Shown here: positions 31,644-39,402 of the stretch, in pieces
How the letters are laid out: each line of letters begins with the position of its first letter
Position numbering within the stretch: position 1 is the first letter of the stretch
Virus record (IMG/VR): IMGVR_UViG_3300020192_000020
Span: 1 to 46,545 of that record
Length of the DNA: 46,545 nucleotides
Strand: one strand, 5' to 3'
Origin: a virus
Notes under the pieces: model-generated
What the model was told of the DNA's origin: nothing
Database searches by the model: none
What the model saw: only the letters and a program-made list of their open reading frames with translations
Position numbers and translations under genes: made by a program

Positions 31644-31757
31644 AGATCTCACGCACTTACGCACAATCGACATCCGAGCACTTGCCATCTGTGTCGTGGG
31701 GGCTATTATCGATTGGTCGGCGAGAGAGCCGGCCCCCAAAAAAGGAACGAGACGAAC
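31634..31757 (+). promoter_or_regulatory. Promoter/leader repeat, copy 1
   Basis: First of three related non-coding elements. It has a dyad AGATCT-GTAA-AGATCT (31634-31649), a conserved block (CACTTACGCACAATCGACAT), a -35 TTGCCA (31682-31687), 16 bases, -10 TATTAT (31704-31709), and a leader hairpin GTCGGC-GAGAGA-GCCGGC (31716-31733), then a purine-rich ribosome site and ATG 31758. Loops differ from the other copies but stems are kept. Confidence 0.75.
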
Positions 31758-32048
31758 ATGACGAACGAGAACCAGACCATCATCATCGACCCCGACACCG
31801 TCACGATGGTGCTCACCGACGCAGAGCACACCCGCGAGATCTCGCGGGCGGCGATCGATGAGATCGCGAGTCGCGTAGAGACGGAGCTGGAACTCCGTGG
31901 CATCGAGGGCGTAGATGTCGAGAGGGAGTACAGGTCGAGCGGCCGCCTTGACGACAGCTCCGAGCACCACGCCGTGCTCGACGCGGTGCTCGTGGGTCAG
32001 TGCGACGAGATCCGCATCGAACTCGGGCTGGGCGAGGTGGCGTCATGA
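31758..32048 (+). CDS. Small acidic hypothetical protein
   Basis: A 96-residue acidic protein beginning MTNENQTIIIDPDTVTMVL. Residues about 50-85 (ETELELRGIEGVDVEREYRS, DDSSEHHAVLDAVLV) are similar to the 60-residue product at 33064 (GIEGVQVVRR, DDFATILKTILI), so the two are paralogues. It opens a chain of overlapping small genes after leader copy 1. Confidence 0.65.
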   Translation: MTNENQTIIIDPDTVTMVLTDAEHTREISRAAIDEIASRVETELELRGIEGVDVEREYRSSGRLDDSSEHHAVLDAVLVGQCDEIRIELGLGEVAS

Positions 32049-32263
32049 GCACCCTCAAAGCCAGCTTTCGGGACTGCACCTCTGACCTGACCGTCCGCCA
32101 CGGATGGGGTCTCGACGGGCCCGGCCCAGCTCGCTTCGGCTGGTGGGCTGTGCACCCGCACCGCATTCAGTGGCTGGGTCGCACCCGTGCCGATGTCGTC
32201 GAGCGTATGCTGTGGTGGTGGCGTCATGAACTCCCGTGCCTGGCGGGCGAGGTGGCGTCATGA
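32045..32263 (+). CDS. Small hypothetical protein, duplicated
   Basis: A 72-residue protein (MSTLKASFRDCTSDLTVRHG). It aligns with the 35196 product: T-K-ASF-R/E-CTS-LT, GWW/GWH, TRADVVxRM. The pair marks a segmental duplication within the island. It starts by ATGA overlap. No known family. Confidence 0.6.
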   Translation: MSTLKASFRDCTSDLTVRHGWGLDGPGPARFGWWAVHPHRIQWLGRTRADVVERMLWWWRHELPCLAGEVAS

Positions 32264-32523
32264 GCCGACGCGACCAGGACGACGAGGTCTACGCGGCGTC
32301 CATCATCCGAGCGACGACATCGGCCCTGAGGCTCATGTCTACCGAGCGGTACGTCGTGCAGTGCGTGGTCTACGCGGACTTAGTCGCATGGTCATGGCGC
32401 GACGTGCCCGGGGAGGTGCTGACCTCTCGCGCCCTGGCCCAGAGTAGGATCGAGCACCTAGTCTCGGCGTGCGGGTACAACCGCGAGACGCTGCGCGTGA
32501 TCAGGCGCGCGGAGGCGCCATGA
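32260..32523 (+). CDS. Small hypothetical protein
   Basis: An 87-residue helical protein from ATG 32260 (ATGA overlap; MSRRDQDDEVYAASIIRATT). Its stop overlaps the next start. No family recognised. Confidence 0.6.
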   Translation: MSRRDQDDEVYAASIIRATTSALRLMSTERYVVQCVVYADLVAWSWRDVPGEVLTSRALAQSRIEHLVSACGYNRETLRVIRRAEAP

Positions 32524-32873
32524 CCACCGTCGAAGACCTGCTAGTCCGCCTCAGAGACCCTGACGATCTCAATGGATGCGCCGAGGCCATCGACTGGCTC
32601 GCCGCCCGCGGAGGCACGCTAGAGCAAGCGTGGGATGACTGCGAGCGCGGCGACTGGCTGATGTGGCTGGCTGACCGGGTCGATGTCCCCGACGCGCCCT
32701 ACATAGCCGCGCGCAAGGCCCGCTGGCTAGCGGTCCTCACGGACGCGCCCCGCCTCCAGCGCAGCCGGCACGACTGGCTAGAGGACGAGCGTCGGGCCGC
32801 CAGCGCAATGTGCCAGCACATCACAGGCGCGATGCTCGTCGCTGTGCTGGACGCGGACGGGGTGGCCCCATGA
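32520..32873 (+). CDS. WDDCERGDWLMWL-type helical protein
   Basis: A 117-residue protein. The N-terminal half has the pattern RLRDPDDLNGCAEAIDWLAA followed by GTLEQAWDDCERGDWLMWLA, a module found in many phage and actinobacterial proteins of unknown function. A second copy with a different C-terminal half is encoded at 35405. Likely a protein-interaction helical bundle; no reaction is known to me. Confidence 0.7.
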   Translation: MTTVEDLLVRLRDPDDLNGCAEAIDWLAARGGTLEQAWDDCERGDWLMWLADRVDVPDAPYIAARKARWLAVLTDAPRLQRSRHDWLEDERRAASAMCQHITGAMLVAVLDADGVAP

Positions 32874-33067
32874 ACGAGTTCCTGATCCAGCTGCTGATCG
32901 AGTCGTCGATCCGCGAGGGGCGTACGATCCTCGTGCCCTGGACGCGGCAGCTCGCGGCAGACCTCCGCGAGGCCGCCAATGGCGAGAACATGACGGATAT
33001 TGGGTACGAGTACTATGGCGTGGACTGGTGCATCCACCTGGTCTACGAACCGAAGGAGGCATCATGA
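32870..33067 (+). CDS. Small hypothetical protein
   Basis: A 65-residue protein from ATG 32870 (ATGA overlap), MNEFLIQLLIESSIREGRTI, helical then beta (GYEYYGVDWCIHLVY). No family recognised. Confidence 0.55.
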   Translation: MNEFLIQLLIESSIREGRTILVPWTRQLAADLREAANGENMTDIGYEYYGVDWCIHLVYEPKEAS

Positions 33068-33246
33068 CCGTCAAGACCAGCGCCGCTGAGATCGTCGAAC
33101 GCGCTGAGATCGTCGAACGCATTCAAGCCGAGCTTGCTCGGCACGGCATCGAGGGCGTCCAGGTAGTGCGCCGGCACGGCCGAGGGTCGAGTGCCGACGA
33201 CTTCGCCACCATACTGAAGACCATACTGATAGCGGTCGGTTCGTGA
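33064..33246 (+). CDS. Small hypothetical protein, paralogue of 31758 product
   Basis: A 60-residue protein with a duplicated AEIVERAEIVERIQAEL helix and a GIEGVQVVRR segment shared with the 31758 product. It overlaps both neighbours (ATGA, GTGA). No function known. Confidence 0.55.
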   Translation: MTVKTSAAEIVERAEIVERIQAELARHGIEGVQVVRRHGRGSSADDFATILKTILIAVGS

Positions 33247-33464
33247 CAGTGATCCAAGTCATAGCCGGAGCGGACATGCGCCTACTGCACCTCCGCGAGG
33301 ACGCTGAGGAGCGTGGATATCCCGACCTAGTCGCCCTCTGCGATCGCGCTCTCCAAGGCGATGCGGACGCGCTCCGCGAGGTGGAGCCGTGCCTCCTAGC
33401 GCGACTGGAAATCGAGCGCGCTGAGCGACTGGCCCTGGAGCACGCATGTCGATCGCGCGACTGA
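33243..33464 (+). CDS. Small helical hypothetical protein
   Basis: A 73-residue, highly helical protein from GTG 33243 (VIAGADMRLLHLREDAEERG, ADALREVEPCLLARLEIER). No family recognised. It overlaps the next gene by 19 bases. Confidence 0.55.
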   Translation: MTVIQVIAGADMRLLHLREDAEERGYPDLVALCDRALQGDADALREVEPCLLARLEIERAERLALEHACRSRD

Positions 33465-33724
33465 GCCCGCTCACACAGTGGATGGCCCGGCGGTACGCTT
33501 GGGATGTAGACCCGCACAGGTCTCCGCGTGCGCGAGAGGAAGCCGCGGCACGAGACGCCGAGGCGGAGATGATCGCGGCGAAAGGACCTGAGACCATGAA
33601 CGAAGACGATCCCCGCGACTCCGACCCCCACTACTACACCCAGGATATGGAGCGCGAAATGCTCGCACGCGAGCGAGACGCCGAGGCTCGCGAGCGAGAC
33701 GAGTCATACAAAAAAGATCGGTAA
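33446..33724 (+). CDS. Small charged hypothetical protein
   Basis: A 92-residue protein (MSIARLSPLTQWMARRYAWD), mostly helical and very rich in Arg, Glu and Asp. Its C-terminus SYKKDR is encoded inside promoter/leader repeat copy 2, and the 34540 product ends in the same way. The shared end shows that the repeat unit includes the end of the upstream gene. Confidence 0.55.
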   Translation: MSIARLSPLTQWMARRYAWDVDPHRSPRAREEAAARDAEAEMIAAKGPETMNEDDPRDSDPHYYTQDMEREMLARERDAEARERDESYKKDR

Positions 33725-33836
33725 CGATCTCAAGCACTTACGAACAATCGACATCGAGGCACTTGCTTTCGGCGTTGCAGGGGCTATTGTTGGTTTGTCG
33801 GCAAACAGCCGGCCAGAAAAAAGGAAAACGAACACC
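33715..33836 (+). promoter_or_regulatory. Promoter/leader repeat, copy 2
   Basis: Dyad AGATCG-GTAA-CGATCT (33715-33730), conserved block CACTTACGAACAATCGACAT, -35 TTGCTT (33763-33768), 16 bases, -10 TATTGT (33785-33790), leader hairpin GTCGGC-AAACA-GCCGGC (33797-33813) with a competing GTTTG/CAAAC hairpin, then AAAAAAGGAAAACG before ATG 33837. Nearly identical to copy 3; paired changes relative to copy 1. Confidence 0.8.
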
Positions 33837-34313
33837 ATGACGAACGAGAACACCCTACTGCCCCAGCTGATCTCCACCTCCACCGACCGCGCAGCGGAGG
33901 CGTCCTCACAGCTCGAGACAGCTGAGGAGTGGTACGCCGCGCTCGGCTGGTCCACTGGATGGTACGAGGCCGACGGGTCGGAGTCGGAGTCGGAGATCAC
34001 GCACCCCGTCTGCGCCCCCGCCGACCTCGGGCGCATGTCCGACGGTGAGATCGTCCAGGACGTCGTGGGCGGCGACGCCTCGGAGGAGGAGCGCGAGGCG
34101 ATCGGTGAGGCCGTGGCCTACGCGCGCCGAGCCTGGGCCGCGGCGGAGACCATCCACTCGACTCTGGTAGAGGCGATCGAGCACTACGCGGCGGGGGACG
34201 TCGCGGGAGCGCGGGAGGCTATCCTCAGCGCCTCGGCGCAGGAGTCGGAGTGGGGCGACGACCCCAGCACGGCGGCGGTGCGCACCGCGCTCGGGCTGGC
34301 TGTGTCGTCATGA
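33837..34313 (+). CDS. Acidic hypothetical protein
   Basis: A 158-residue, strongly acidic, helical protein beginning MTNENTLLPQLISTSTDRAA, sharing the first MTNEN with the 31758 product, because the duplicated leader includes the start. Many Glu/Asp and Trp (TAEEWYAALGWSTGWYEADG). Acidic small phage proteins of this kind sometimes mimic DNA; this is speculation here. Confidence 0.6.
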   Translation: MTNENTLLPQLISTSTDRAAEASSQLETAEEWYAALGWSTGWYEADGSESESEITHPVCAPADLGRMSDGEIVQDVVGGDASEEEREAIGEAVAYARRAWAAAETIHSTLVEAIEHYAAGDVAGAREAILSASAQESEWGDDPSTAAVRTALGLAVSS

Positions 34314-34543
34314 GCACCGCCAGCCCCGCCCGAGCGCAGATCCGAGCGCAGATCCGCGCATTGAGCTGCGAGGCCTTCGAGGCCCTTGATTACGCGCTGG
34401 TCGCCGTCTGTGACATCGCGCTCAAAGGCGAGTGGTACCCGGACCAATGCCCGGTGTTCCGCCGCGATGCGCGGCGCCTGGACCAGATGACCCAGGAGGA
34501 CGCACTGCGCGAGGTGGCGCGCATCCTCGCCATGCCGACATGA
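34310..34543 (+). CDS. Small hypothetical protein
   Basis: A 77-residue helical protein from ATG 34310 (ATGA overlap) with a QIRAQIRAL duplication near the N-terminus and a YPDQCPVFRRDARR segment. No family recognised. Confidence 0.55.
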   Translation: MSTASPARAQIRAQIRALSCEAFEALDYALVAVCDIALKGEWYPDQCPVFRRDARRLDQMTQEDALREVARILAMPT

Positions 34544-34785
34544 CCCACACCCGGCGCACCCTGCTACGTCGAGCGCGCGAGGCGCTGTGGCGACTCACCG
34601 GTCGCCCCCTGACTGTCCAAGAGCTGGCCGCCCACATCGCAGCCAGCGTCGATCCCCGGCATGTCTGGCACTACGACCTGACGATCGCAGACGAGCGCCT
34701 CATCGATGCGCACTGTCGGAGCGCGTCGCGTTACGACGCTGTGGAGCGGGCTGTCCGCGATCTGTCATACAAAAAAGATCGTTAG
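34540..34785 (+). CDS. Small hypothetical protein ending in KKDR
   Basis: An 81-residue basic protein (MTHTRRTLLRRAREALWRLT). Its final SYKKDR is encoded in leader repeat copy 3, as in the 33446 product. Start by ATGA overlap. No family recognised. Confidence 0.55.
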   Translation: MTHTRRTLLRRAREALWRLTGRPLTVQELAAHIAASVDPRHVWHYDLTIADERLIDAHCRSASRYDAVERAVRDLSYKKDR

Positions 34786-34895
34786 CGATCTCACGCACTT
34801 ACGAACAATCGACATCGAGGCGCTTGCTTTCGGCGTTGCAGGGGCTATTGTTGGTTTGTCGGCAAACAGCCGACCCAGAAAAAGGAAAACGAAAC
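34776..34895 (+). promoter_or_regulatory. Promoter/leader repeat, copy 3
   Basis: Dyad AGATCG-TTAG-CGATCT (34776-34791), conserved CACTTACGAACAATCGACAT block, -35 TTGCTT (34824-34829), 16 bases, -10 TATTGT (34846-34851), leader hairpin GTCGGC-AAACA-GCCGAC (34858-34874), where a U-G pair of the other copies has become U-A, then AAAAAGGAAAACG before ATG 34896. Confidence 0.8.
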
Positions 34896-35165
34896 ATGAC
34901 GAACACCCTGATTGTTGGAAACACGTACCCTGTCAAGGACCAGCTCCGCGCCCTCGGTGGGCGCTGGGATGCAGTAGCGAAGGGCTGGCGCGTGCCTACC
35001 GCGGCTGCGCCCCGCGCCTGGGCGCTAGTCAAGGCTGCGCCCGCCAAGGCTCGGACCTACCAGAGCCGCGGCGTGTGGACTGGCTGCCCCTGCGGCGCCC
35101 GCGAGCTGCCCGGCGGAGGCCTCTCCGCCAACGCTTGCGCCGATTGTCGATACGACGACGAGTGA
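34896..35165 (+). CDS. DUF5710-like small protein with Cys cluster
   Basis: An 89-residue protein. Residues 8-45 (NTYPVKDQLRALGGRWDAVA, KGWRVP) match the DUF5710-type short module found in DNA metabolism proteins. The C-terminal end has CPCG and CADC (about residues 65 and 82), a probable zinc ribbon. An accessory nucleic-acid-binding role is plausible but unproved. It is the first gene after leader copy 3. Confidence 0.65.
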   Translation: MTNTLIVGNTYPVKDQLRALGGRWDAVAKGWRVPTAAAPRAWALVKAAPAKARTYQSRGVWTGCPCGARELPGGGLSANACADCRYDDE

Positions 35166-35195
35166 TCCTCGGCACAGCCACCACTACCCAAGAGG

Positions 35196-35408
35196 ATGAC
35201 CATGACGAACACCAAGGCCGACTTCGAGCGCTGCACCTCCGGCTTGACGCTCCTCTTCGGGCGGGGCGCGTGCGGTCGTTGGGGCTGGCACTCCGTCACA
35301 AAGGGGCGCAGTCTGTGGATCGGCTACACCCGGGCCGATGTCGTCGTTCGGATGGCTGGTGGGCGTGGCTATTGCTGGTCGGTTGGCCAGGGGCCGGTGA
35401 CGCCATGA
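35196..35408 (+). CDS. Small hypothetical protein, duplicate of 32045 product
   Basis: A 70-residue protein from ATG 35196 (a second in-frame ATG lies at 35202, and the GAGG site at 35190 suits the latter, which would give the MTNT start seen in neighbours). It resembles the 32045 product along its length (DFERCTSGLTL, WGWHS, TRADVVVRM). It overlaps the next start. Confidence 0.6.
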   Translation: MTMTNTKADFERCTSGLTLLFGRGACGRWGWHSVTKGRSLWIGYTRADVVVRMAGGRGYCWSVGQGPVTP

Positions 35409-35800
35409 CCACCATCGAAGACCTGCTAGTTCGCCTCCGGGACCCGTACGACCTCGACGGATGCGCCGAGGCCATCGACTGGCTAGCGGCACGCGACGGC
35501 ACGCTCGAGCAGGCGTGGGATGACTGCGAGCGCGGAGACTGGCTGCTCTGGCTCGCACTCCGGGTCGGTGTCCCCGACGCGGCCTACACAGCAGCGTCCG
35601 AGGTCTTCGCGCGCGTGGCCTACGCGGCCACCTACGAGGCCGAGGTCGAGGCTGAGGAGGAGATACTGGGCGCGACCGAGTCCGAGACGCTGCGCGCGTT
35701 TCTGCGCGCGAGCGCCATCGCAGTGCGCCAGCACATCACAGCCGAGATGATCGTCGATGCTCTGGACGCGCAAAACGGAACCCCTGGTTCCCTGACGTGA
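35405..35800 (+). CDS. WDDCERGDWLLWL-type helical protein, duplicate
   Basis: A 131-residue protein whose first 55 residues closely match the 32520 product (VEDLLVRLRDP, AEAIDWLAAR, LEQAWDDCERGDWL). The C-terminal half differs and carries an acidic YEAEVEAEEEIL helix. The order small protein then WDDCERGDW protein is the same in both places. Its stop overlaps the terminase small subunit start. Confidence 0.7.
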   Translation: MTTIEDLLVRLRDPYDLDGCAEAIDWLAARDGTLEQAWDDCERGDWLLWLALRVGVPDAAYTAASEVFARVAYAATYEAEVEAEEEILGATESETLRAFLRASAIAVRQHITAEMIVDALDAQNGTPGSLT

Positions 35801-36279
35801 TAGACTCGATCGTGGATCCGATACGCACTCCCTGGGACATGCTAGCTGGTGAGTCGGCCGAAGACTTCGAGGCTTTTCGCGTCTATCTCGAGTCCGACAA
35901 CGTCTCGAAGGTCAGCCGCAGGCTGCGACGCCAGTGCGCCCCCATCTCCGCCGCGTACCGCTGGCGCGCTCGCAAGGCGGCCTACGTCGACGCGCTGGCG
36001 CGTGAGGCGGACGCTGGCGCACTCGAGGGCGCCCGTAGCGCTGGGCGCACTCTGGGTGCCCTGGCGGTCACTCTGCGCGAGGTGGCTGGTGATATCTGTA
36101 CGGCGCATGCGCTGCGCGGGGACCTGTCTCCGCGCGACGCGCTGCGTGTGCTGGAGTGGGCTTCGCGGACTGAGCTGCTGACCTCTGGTAGTGCGACTGA
36201 GCGCGTGGCTCTCGATCTGTCCGAGTGCTCGGAGGCTGAGACGGCCTTGTTGGAAAAGATCGTCGACGGTCGTCGGTAG
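35797..36279 (+). CDS. Probable terminase small subunit
   Basis: A 160-residue protein from GTG 35797. The N-terminal part (DFEAFRVYLESDNVSKVSRR to AAYRWRARKAAYVDALA) is a helix-turn-helix-like DNA-binding region, and the rest is helical. It lies directly before the large terminase, as most small subunits do. Its sequence family was not recognised directly; the call depends on position and predicted fold. Confidence 0.7.
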   Translation: MIDSIVDPIRTPWDMLAGESAEDFEAFRVYLESDNVSKVSRRLRRQCAPISAAYRWRARKAAYVDALAREADAGALEGARSAGRTLGALAVTLREVAGDICTAHALRGDLSPRDALRVLEWASRTELLTSGSATERVALDLSECSEAETALLEKIVDGRR

Positions 36280-36282
36280 ATC

Positions 36283-37701
36283 GTGACCGATCTACACGCT
36301 GTCGGGATCGCCCTGGACAGGCACCTGGTCGAGCGCGAGGGGCTGCGTGGGTTCGTGCGTCGCGCTTGGCACATCGTCGAGCCGAACGAATACCGGGCCT
36401 CGTGGCATATCGACGTGATCTGCGATCACCTAGAGGCGCTCCTGGCGGGCGATATCCTCGATCTCTGCATCTGTCAACCGCCCGGCACGAGCAAGAGCCT
36501 GATCGCAAGTACCCTATTCCCCGCGTATTGCTGGATCCGCAAGCCCGCGCTGCGTATCATCTCCAGCTCGTACGCGCAAGGGATCGCAGAGAAAAACTCG
36601 AAAATGCATCGAGATCTCGTAGCGTCCGATTGGTTCCAGTCTCGGTGGGGTGGCGCCAGGATCGGCAAGGACGATCTGAACAAGGTGCGTTTGTTCACCA
36701 ACGAGGCGCTCGGCTGGCGATTCACGACGTCGGTGGGCGGCGAGGCCACAGGACGCCACGCCGATCTCTTGATCGGTGACGACCTGGTAAAAGTCCAGGA
36801 CGTCACCGGCGCGTACATCGTAGAGCCCGAGGCGATAGCGCGAGCGAATGAATTTTGGTTCGGCACTATGAGGACGCGTAGGGCCGATCCGCTCACCACT
36901 CGAAGGCTCCTGATAGGGCAGCGGCTGCACTCAGACGACGCCCCAGGTCGCGCGATCGAGGAGGGCTACACAGCCCTCGTGCTCCCGATGGAGTACGACG
37001 CGCGCATAGCGTCGACCACAGATCGACGCAAGGATCCCGGAGAGCTGCTCGTGCCCGACCGCTTCCCGCGATCTGTGGTCGACGCGGACAAGGCGCGCAT
37101 GCCCCCGCGCGACTACGCCGCGCAGTTTCAGCAGTCCCCGACGAGCGCGACGGGGTCGATCTTCAAGAATGTTGGCGCGAAGCGCTGGGCGACTCTGCCA
37201 AAAAACGGGCGCACCATCATCACGGTGGACGCCACATTCAAGGACAGCAAGACCTCCGACTTCGTCGCGATCCAGGTGTGGCACGGCGATCACCCCCGTT
37301 TCTATTTGCTCGAAGAGCACGCGGAGCGGCTCAGCTTTTCGCGCACTGTGGACCGTATCCGCCAAGTCAAGGCGAACTTCCCGATTGCGGCGATCTACAT
37401 CGAAGACAAGGCAAACGGACCCGCGATCATCGACACGCTGAAAGATCTGGTGACCGGGGTGCTCGCATGGAGCCCCGGGACGGCAAGCAAGATCTCGCGC
37501 GCCGAGGCGAAAGCTCACTTGTTCGAGGCGGGAAATGTGCTACTGCCCGAGGGCGATCTCGAGGCGTATATCTCCGAGCTTCACAAATTCCCGCGCGGGA
37601 AACACGACGATCGCGTCGACGGAACGACCATGGCGCTGATGATTTTGGACGCCCAAGGCACAGCAAATTACGCGGCTTTTGTGCGAGGGTTGAGACGATG
37701 A
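36283..37701 (+). CDS. Terminase large subunit
   Basis: A 472-residue packaging motor. ATPase motifs: LCICQPPGTSKSLIAS (Walker A variant G-T-S-K-S), RIISSSYAQGIAEKN, and HADLLIGDDLVKVQD (Walker B). Nuclease domain: RTIITVDATFKDSKTSDFVA (first Asp of the RNase H fold), IYIEDKANGP and HDDRVDGTTMAL. It cuts concatemers and pumps DNA into the capsid. Start GTG 36283. The overlap-free small gap after terS fits a coupled pair. Confidence 0.9.
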   Translation: MTDLHAVGIALDRHLVEREGLRGFVRRAWHIVEPNEYRASWHIDVICDHLEALLAGDILDLCICQPPGTSKSLIASTLFPAYCWIRKPALRIISSSYAQGIAEKNSKMHRDLVASDWFQSRWGGARIGKDDLNKVRLFTNEALGWRFTTSVGGEATGRHADLLIGDDLVKVQDVTGAYIVEPEAIARANEFWFGTMRTRRADPLTTRRLLIGQRLHSDDAPGRAIEEGYTALVLPMEYDARIASTTDRRKDPGELLVPDRFPRSVVDADKARMPPRDYAAQFQQSPTSATGSIFKNVGAKRWATLPKNGRTIITVDATFKDSKTSDFVAIQVWHGDHPRFYLLEEHAERLSFSRTVDRIRQVKANFPIAAIYIEDKANGPAIIDTLKDLVTGVLAWSPGTASKISRAEAKAHLFEAGNVLLPEGDLEAYISELHKFPRGKHDDRVDGTTMALMILDAQGTANYAAFVRGLRR

Positions 37702-37877
37702 TCTACGCGAGCAAAGACGACCTTGACTACCTCCTGCGGCTGTGTCAGTCGCCCGGCGTGGGCCCGATCCACGAACGAAACCGACTGATGAGATGCGCAC
37801 GCACCGTCGCGCGCGTGCTTGAGAGGCAGGCCGACGACACGGCGGAGATTCCGATCCCCGTAGAGGTGCAGCGCTGA
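37698..37877 (+). CDS. Small hypothetical protein
   Basis: A 59-residue protein from ATG 37698, overlapping the terminase stop (ATGA). Helical, MIYASKDDLDYLLRLCQSPG. No family recognised. Followed by a 55-base gap with a TCCA-TTAGTAG-TGGA hairpin before the portal gene. Confidence 0.55.
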   Translation: MIYASKDDLDYLLRLCQSPGVGPIHERNRLMRCARTVARVLERQADDTAEIPIPVEVQR

Positions 37878-37932
37878 GCGTCCATTAGTAGTGGATCTCT
37901 TGGGCGTCTGGACACGGTGCTAGGATGGGCCC

Positions 37933-39402
37933 ATGAGTTTTGTGGACGATGTCAAGTCGAAGCTGCGCGTTGACGGCTTCGTGAACCTGCTCACGGGTCT
38001 CGGCGGGACGCGTGATCGATCGGTGCGATCGTACGTCCAAGGCGTGGTCCCGCTCACCCCCACCGAGCTAGAGGCGCTGTATCACGGGAGCGACCTGCCG
38101 GGAAAGATCGTCGACGCGCTCCCCACGGACGCGATGCGACAGGGGATCTTGACCGGAGATCCGGATCTCGACCTAGCAATCGAGCGCTGGAAGGCGCTTG
38201 ACTTGTTCCTCGATGCGTGGATCTGGGGTCGACTGTACGGGCAAGGGGCGCTCGTGCTCGGGTTTAGCGATCTTCGAGGTAAGGTCGATCAACCTCTCGA
38301 TTGGAGCACGATCCGCGAGGGAGATCTCCGGTACATCATGCCTGTCGAGGCTCAGGATCTGGCGCCCGCCGACTACATCGAGGACCGCACAGATCCTCGA
38401 TACGGCGAGGCGCGCACGTACCGAATTGGGTCCAGCACCGATGCGCGCGTCCACTCGTCTCGCATGCTGTTGTTTGGCGGTGCACGCACCAGCCCGCGCG
38501 TGAAGGCGCGCAATTCTGGGCGAGATCTGAGCGTGCTACAGCGCCCCTACGAGGTGCTGCGCGACGTCGATTCCGCGTGGCGCGCAGTGATGCTGCTCAT
38601 GCAAGATCTCTCGCAAGCAGTCTTCAAGATCAAGGACCTCGCTTCGATGGTCGCGAATGGTCAGGGCCAGATCGCCATGGATCGCATGGCGCTTGTGGAC
38701 ATCGCACGATCGGTCGCGCGTGCTGTGGTCATCGACGCGGAGTCCGAGAGTTTCGAGCACGTCGGCGCGGCGAACCTAACCGGTGTTGATCCGCTGCTCG
38801 TGCGCGTGTTTACGAGGCTCGCCGCGGCCGCGGATATGCCAGTGACGATCTTGATGGGCATGAGCCCGGCGGGCATGAACGCAACGGGAGAGGCTGATAT
38901 CCGTATCTGGTATGCCAAGGTCGGCGCGGCTCGTCGCGACGCCTTGCCGAACCTACGCAAGCTAATCTGGTTGATCGCGCGCACCGAGGGGCTACATGAG
39001 GCGCACACGCTCCAATGGCCGTCCCTCTGGGACGCCACCGAGCAAGAGCAAGCTGCGCTCGAACTCACTCGCGCCCAGGGCGCGCAGATCCGTATCGGGA
39101 GCCAGATGACGACCTCGGCCGAGGAGCGCGTACTGTGGGCGACCGGGCAGGAGCCGAGCGCGCTTGACGCCGAGTCGGAGGCGGACTCCCTCGATGTGTC
39201 GGCCGCGATCACTACCGCACTGCCCGAGCCCGACTCGATCTGGATCGACACGTTCGACGCGCATCGGATCCAAGTCAACGCGGTGAGCGGAGGCAAGGTT
39301 TACTGCCAAGATCTCAGCTCTGAGACTCCAGATCTCCAGTATTCGTGGGCTCTCACGACCTTCCTCGATCGGTGTCGCCCTCTCCCTCCGGCGATCGCGT
39401 GA
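37933..39402 (+). CDS. Portal protein (DUF1073 type)
   Basis: A 489-residue portal. The N-terminal part contains LYHGSDLPGKIVDALPTDAM, then AWIWGRLYGQGALVLGF and RTYRIGSS; the centre has FTRLAAAADMPVTILMGMSP and GMNATGEADIRIWY, both typical of the DUF1073/Phage_portal_3 family. The C-terminal tail (about 430-489) is an added small domain. Twelve copies form the ring through which DNA passes. The start has a GATGGGCCC leader and no strong ribosome site. Confidence 0.88.
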   Translation: MSFVDDVKSKLRVDGFVNLLTGLGGTRDRSVRSYVQGVVPLTPTELEALYHGSDLPGKIVDALPTDAMRQGILTGDPDLDLAIERWKALDLFLDAWIWGRLYGQGALVLGFSDLRGKVDQPLDWSTIREGDLRYIMPVEAQDLAPADYIEDRTDPRYGEARTYRIGSSTDARVHSSRMLLFGGARTSPRVKARNSGRDLSVLQRPYEVLRDVDSAWRAVMLLMQDLSQAVFKIKDLASMVANGQGQIAMDRMALVDIARSVARAVVIDAESESFEHVGAANLTGVDPLLVRVFTRLAAAADMPVTILMGMSPAGMNATGEADIRIWYAKVGAARRDALPNLRKLIWLIARTEGLHEAHTLQWPSLWDATEQEQAALELTRAQGAQIRIGSQMTTSAEERVLWATGQEPSALDAESEADSLDVSAAITTALPEPDSIWIDTFDAHRIQVNAVSGGKVYCQDLSSETPDLQYSWALTTFLDRCRPLPPAIA

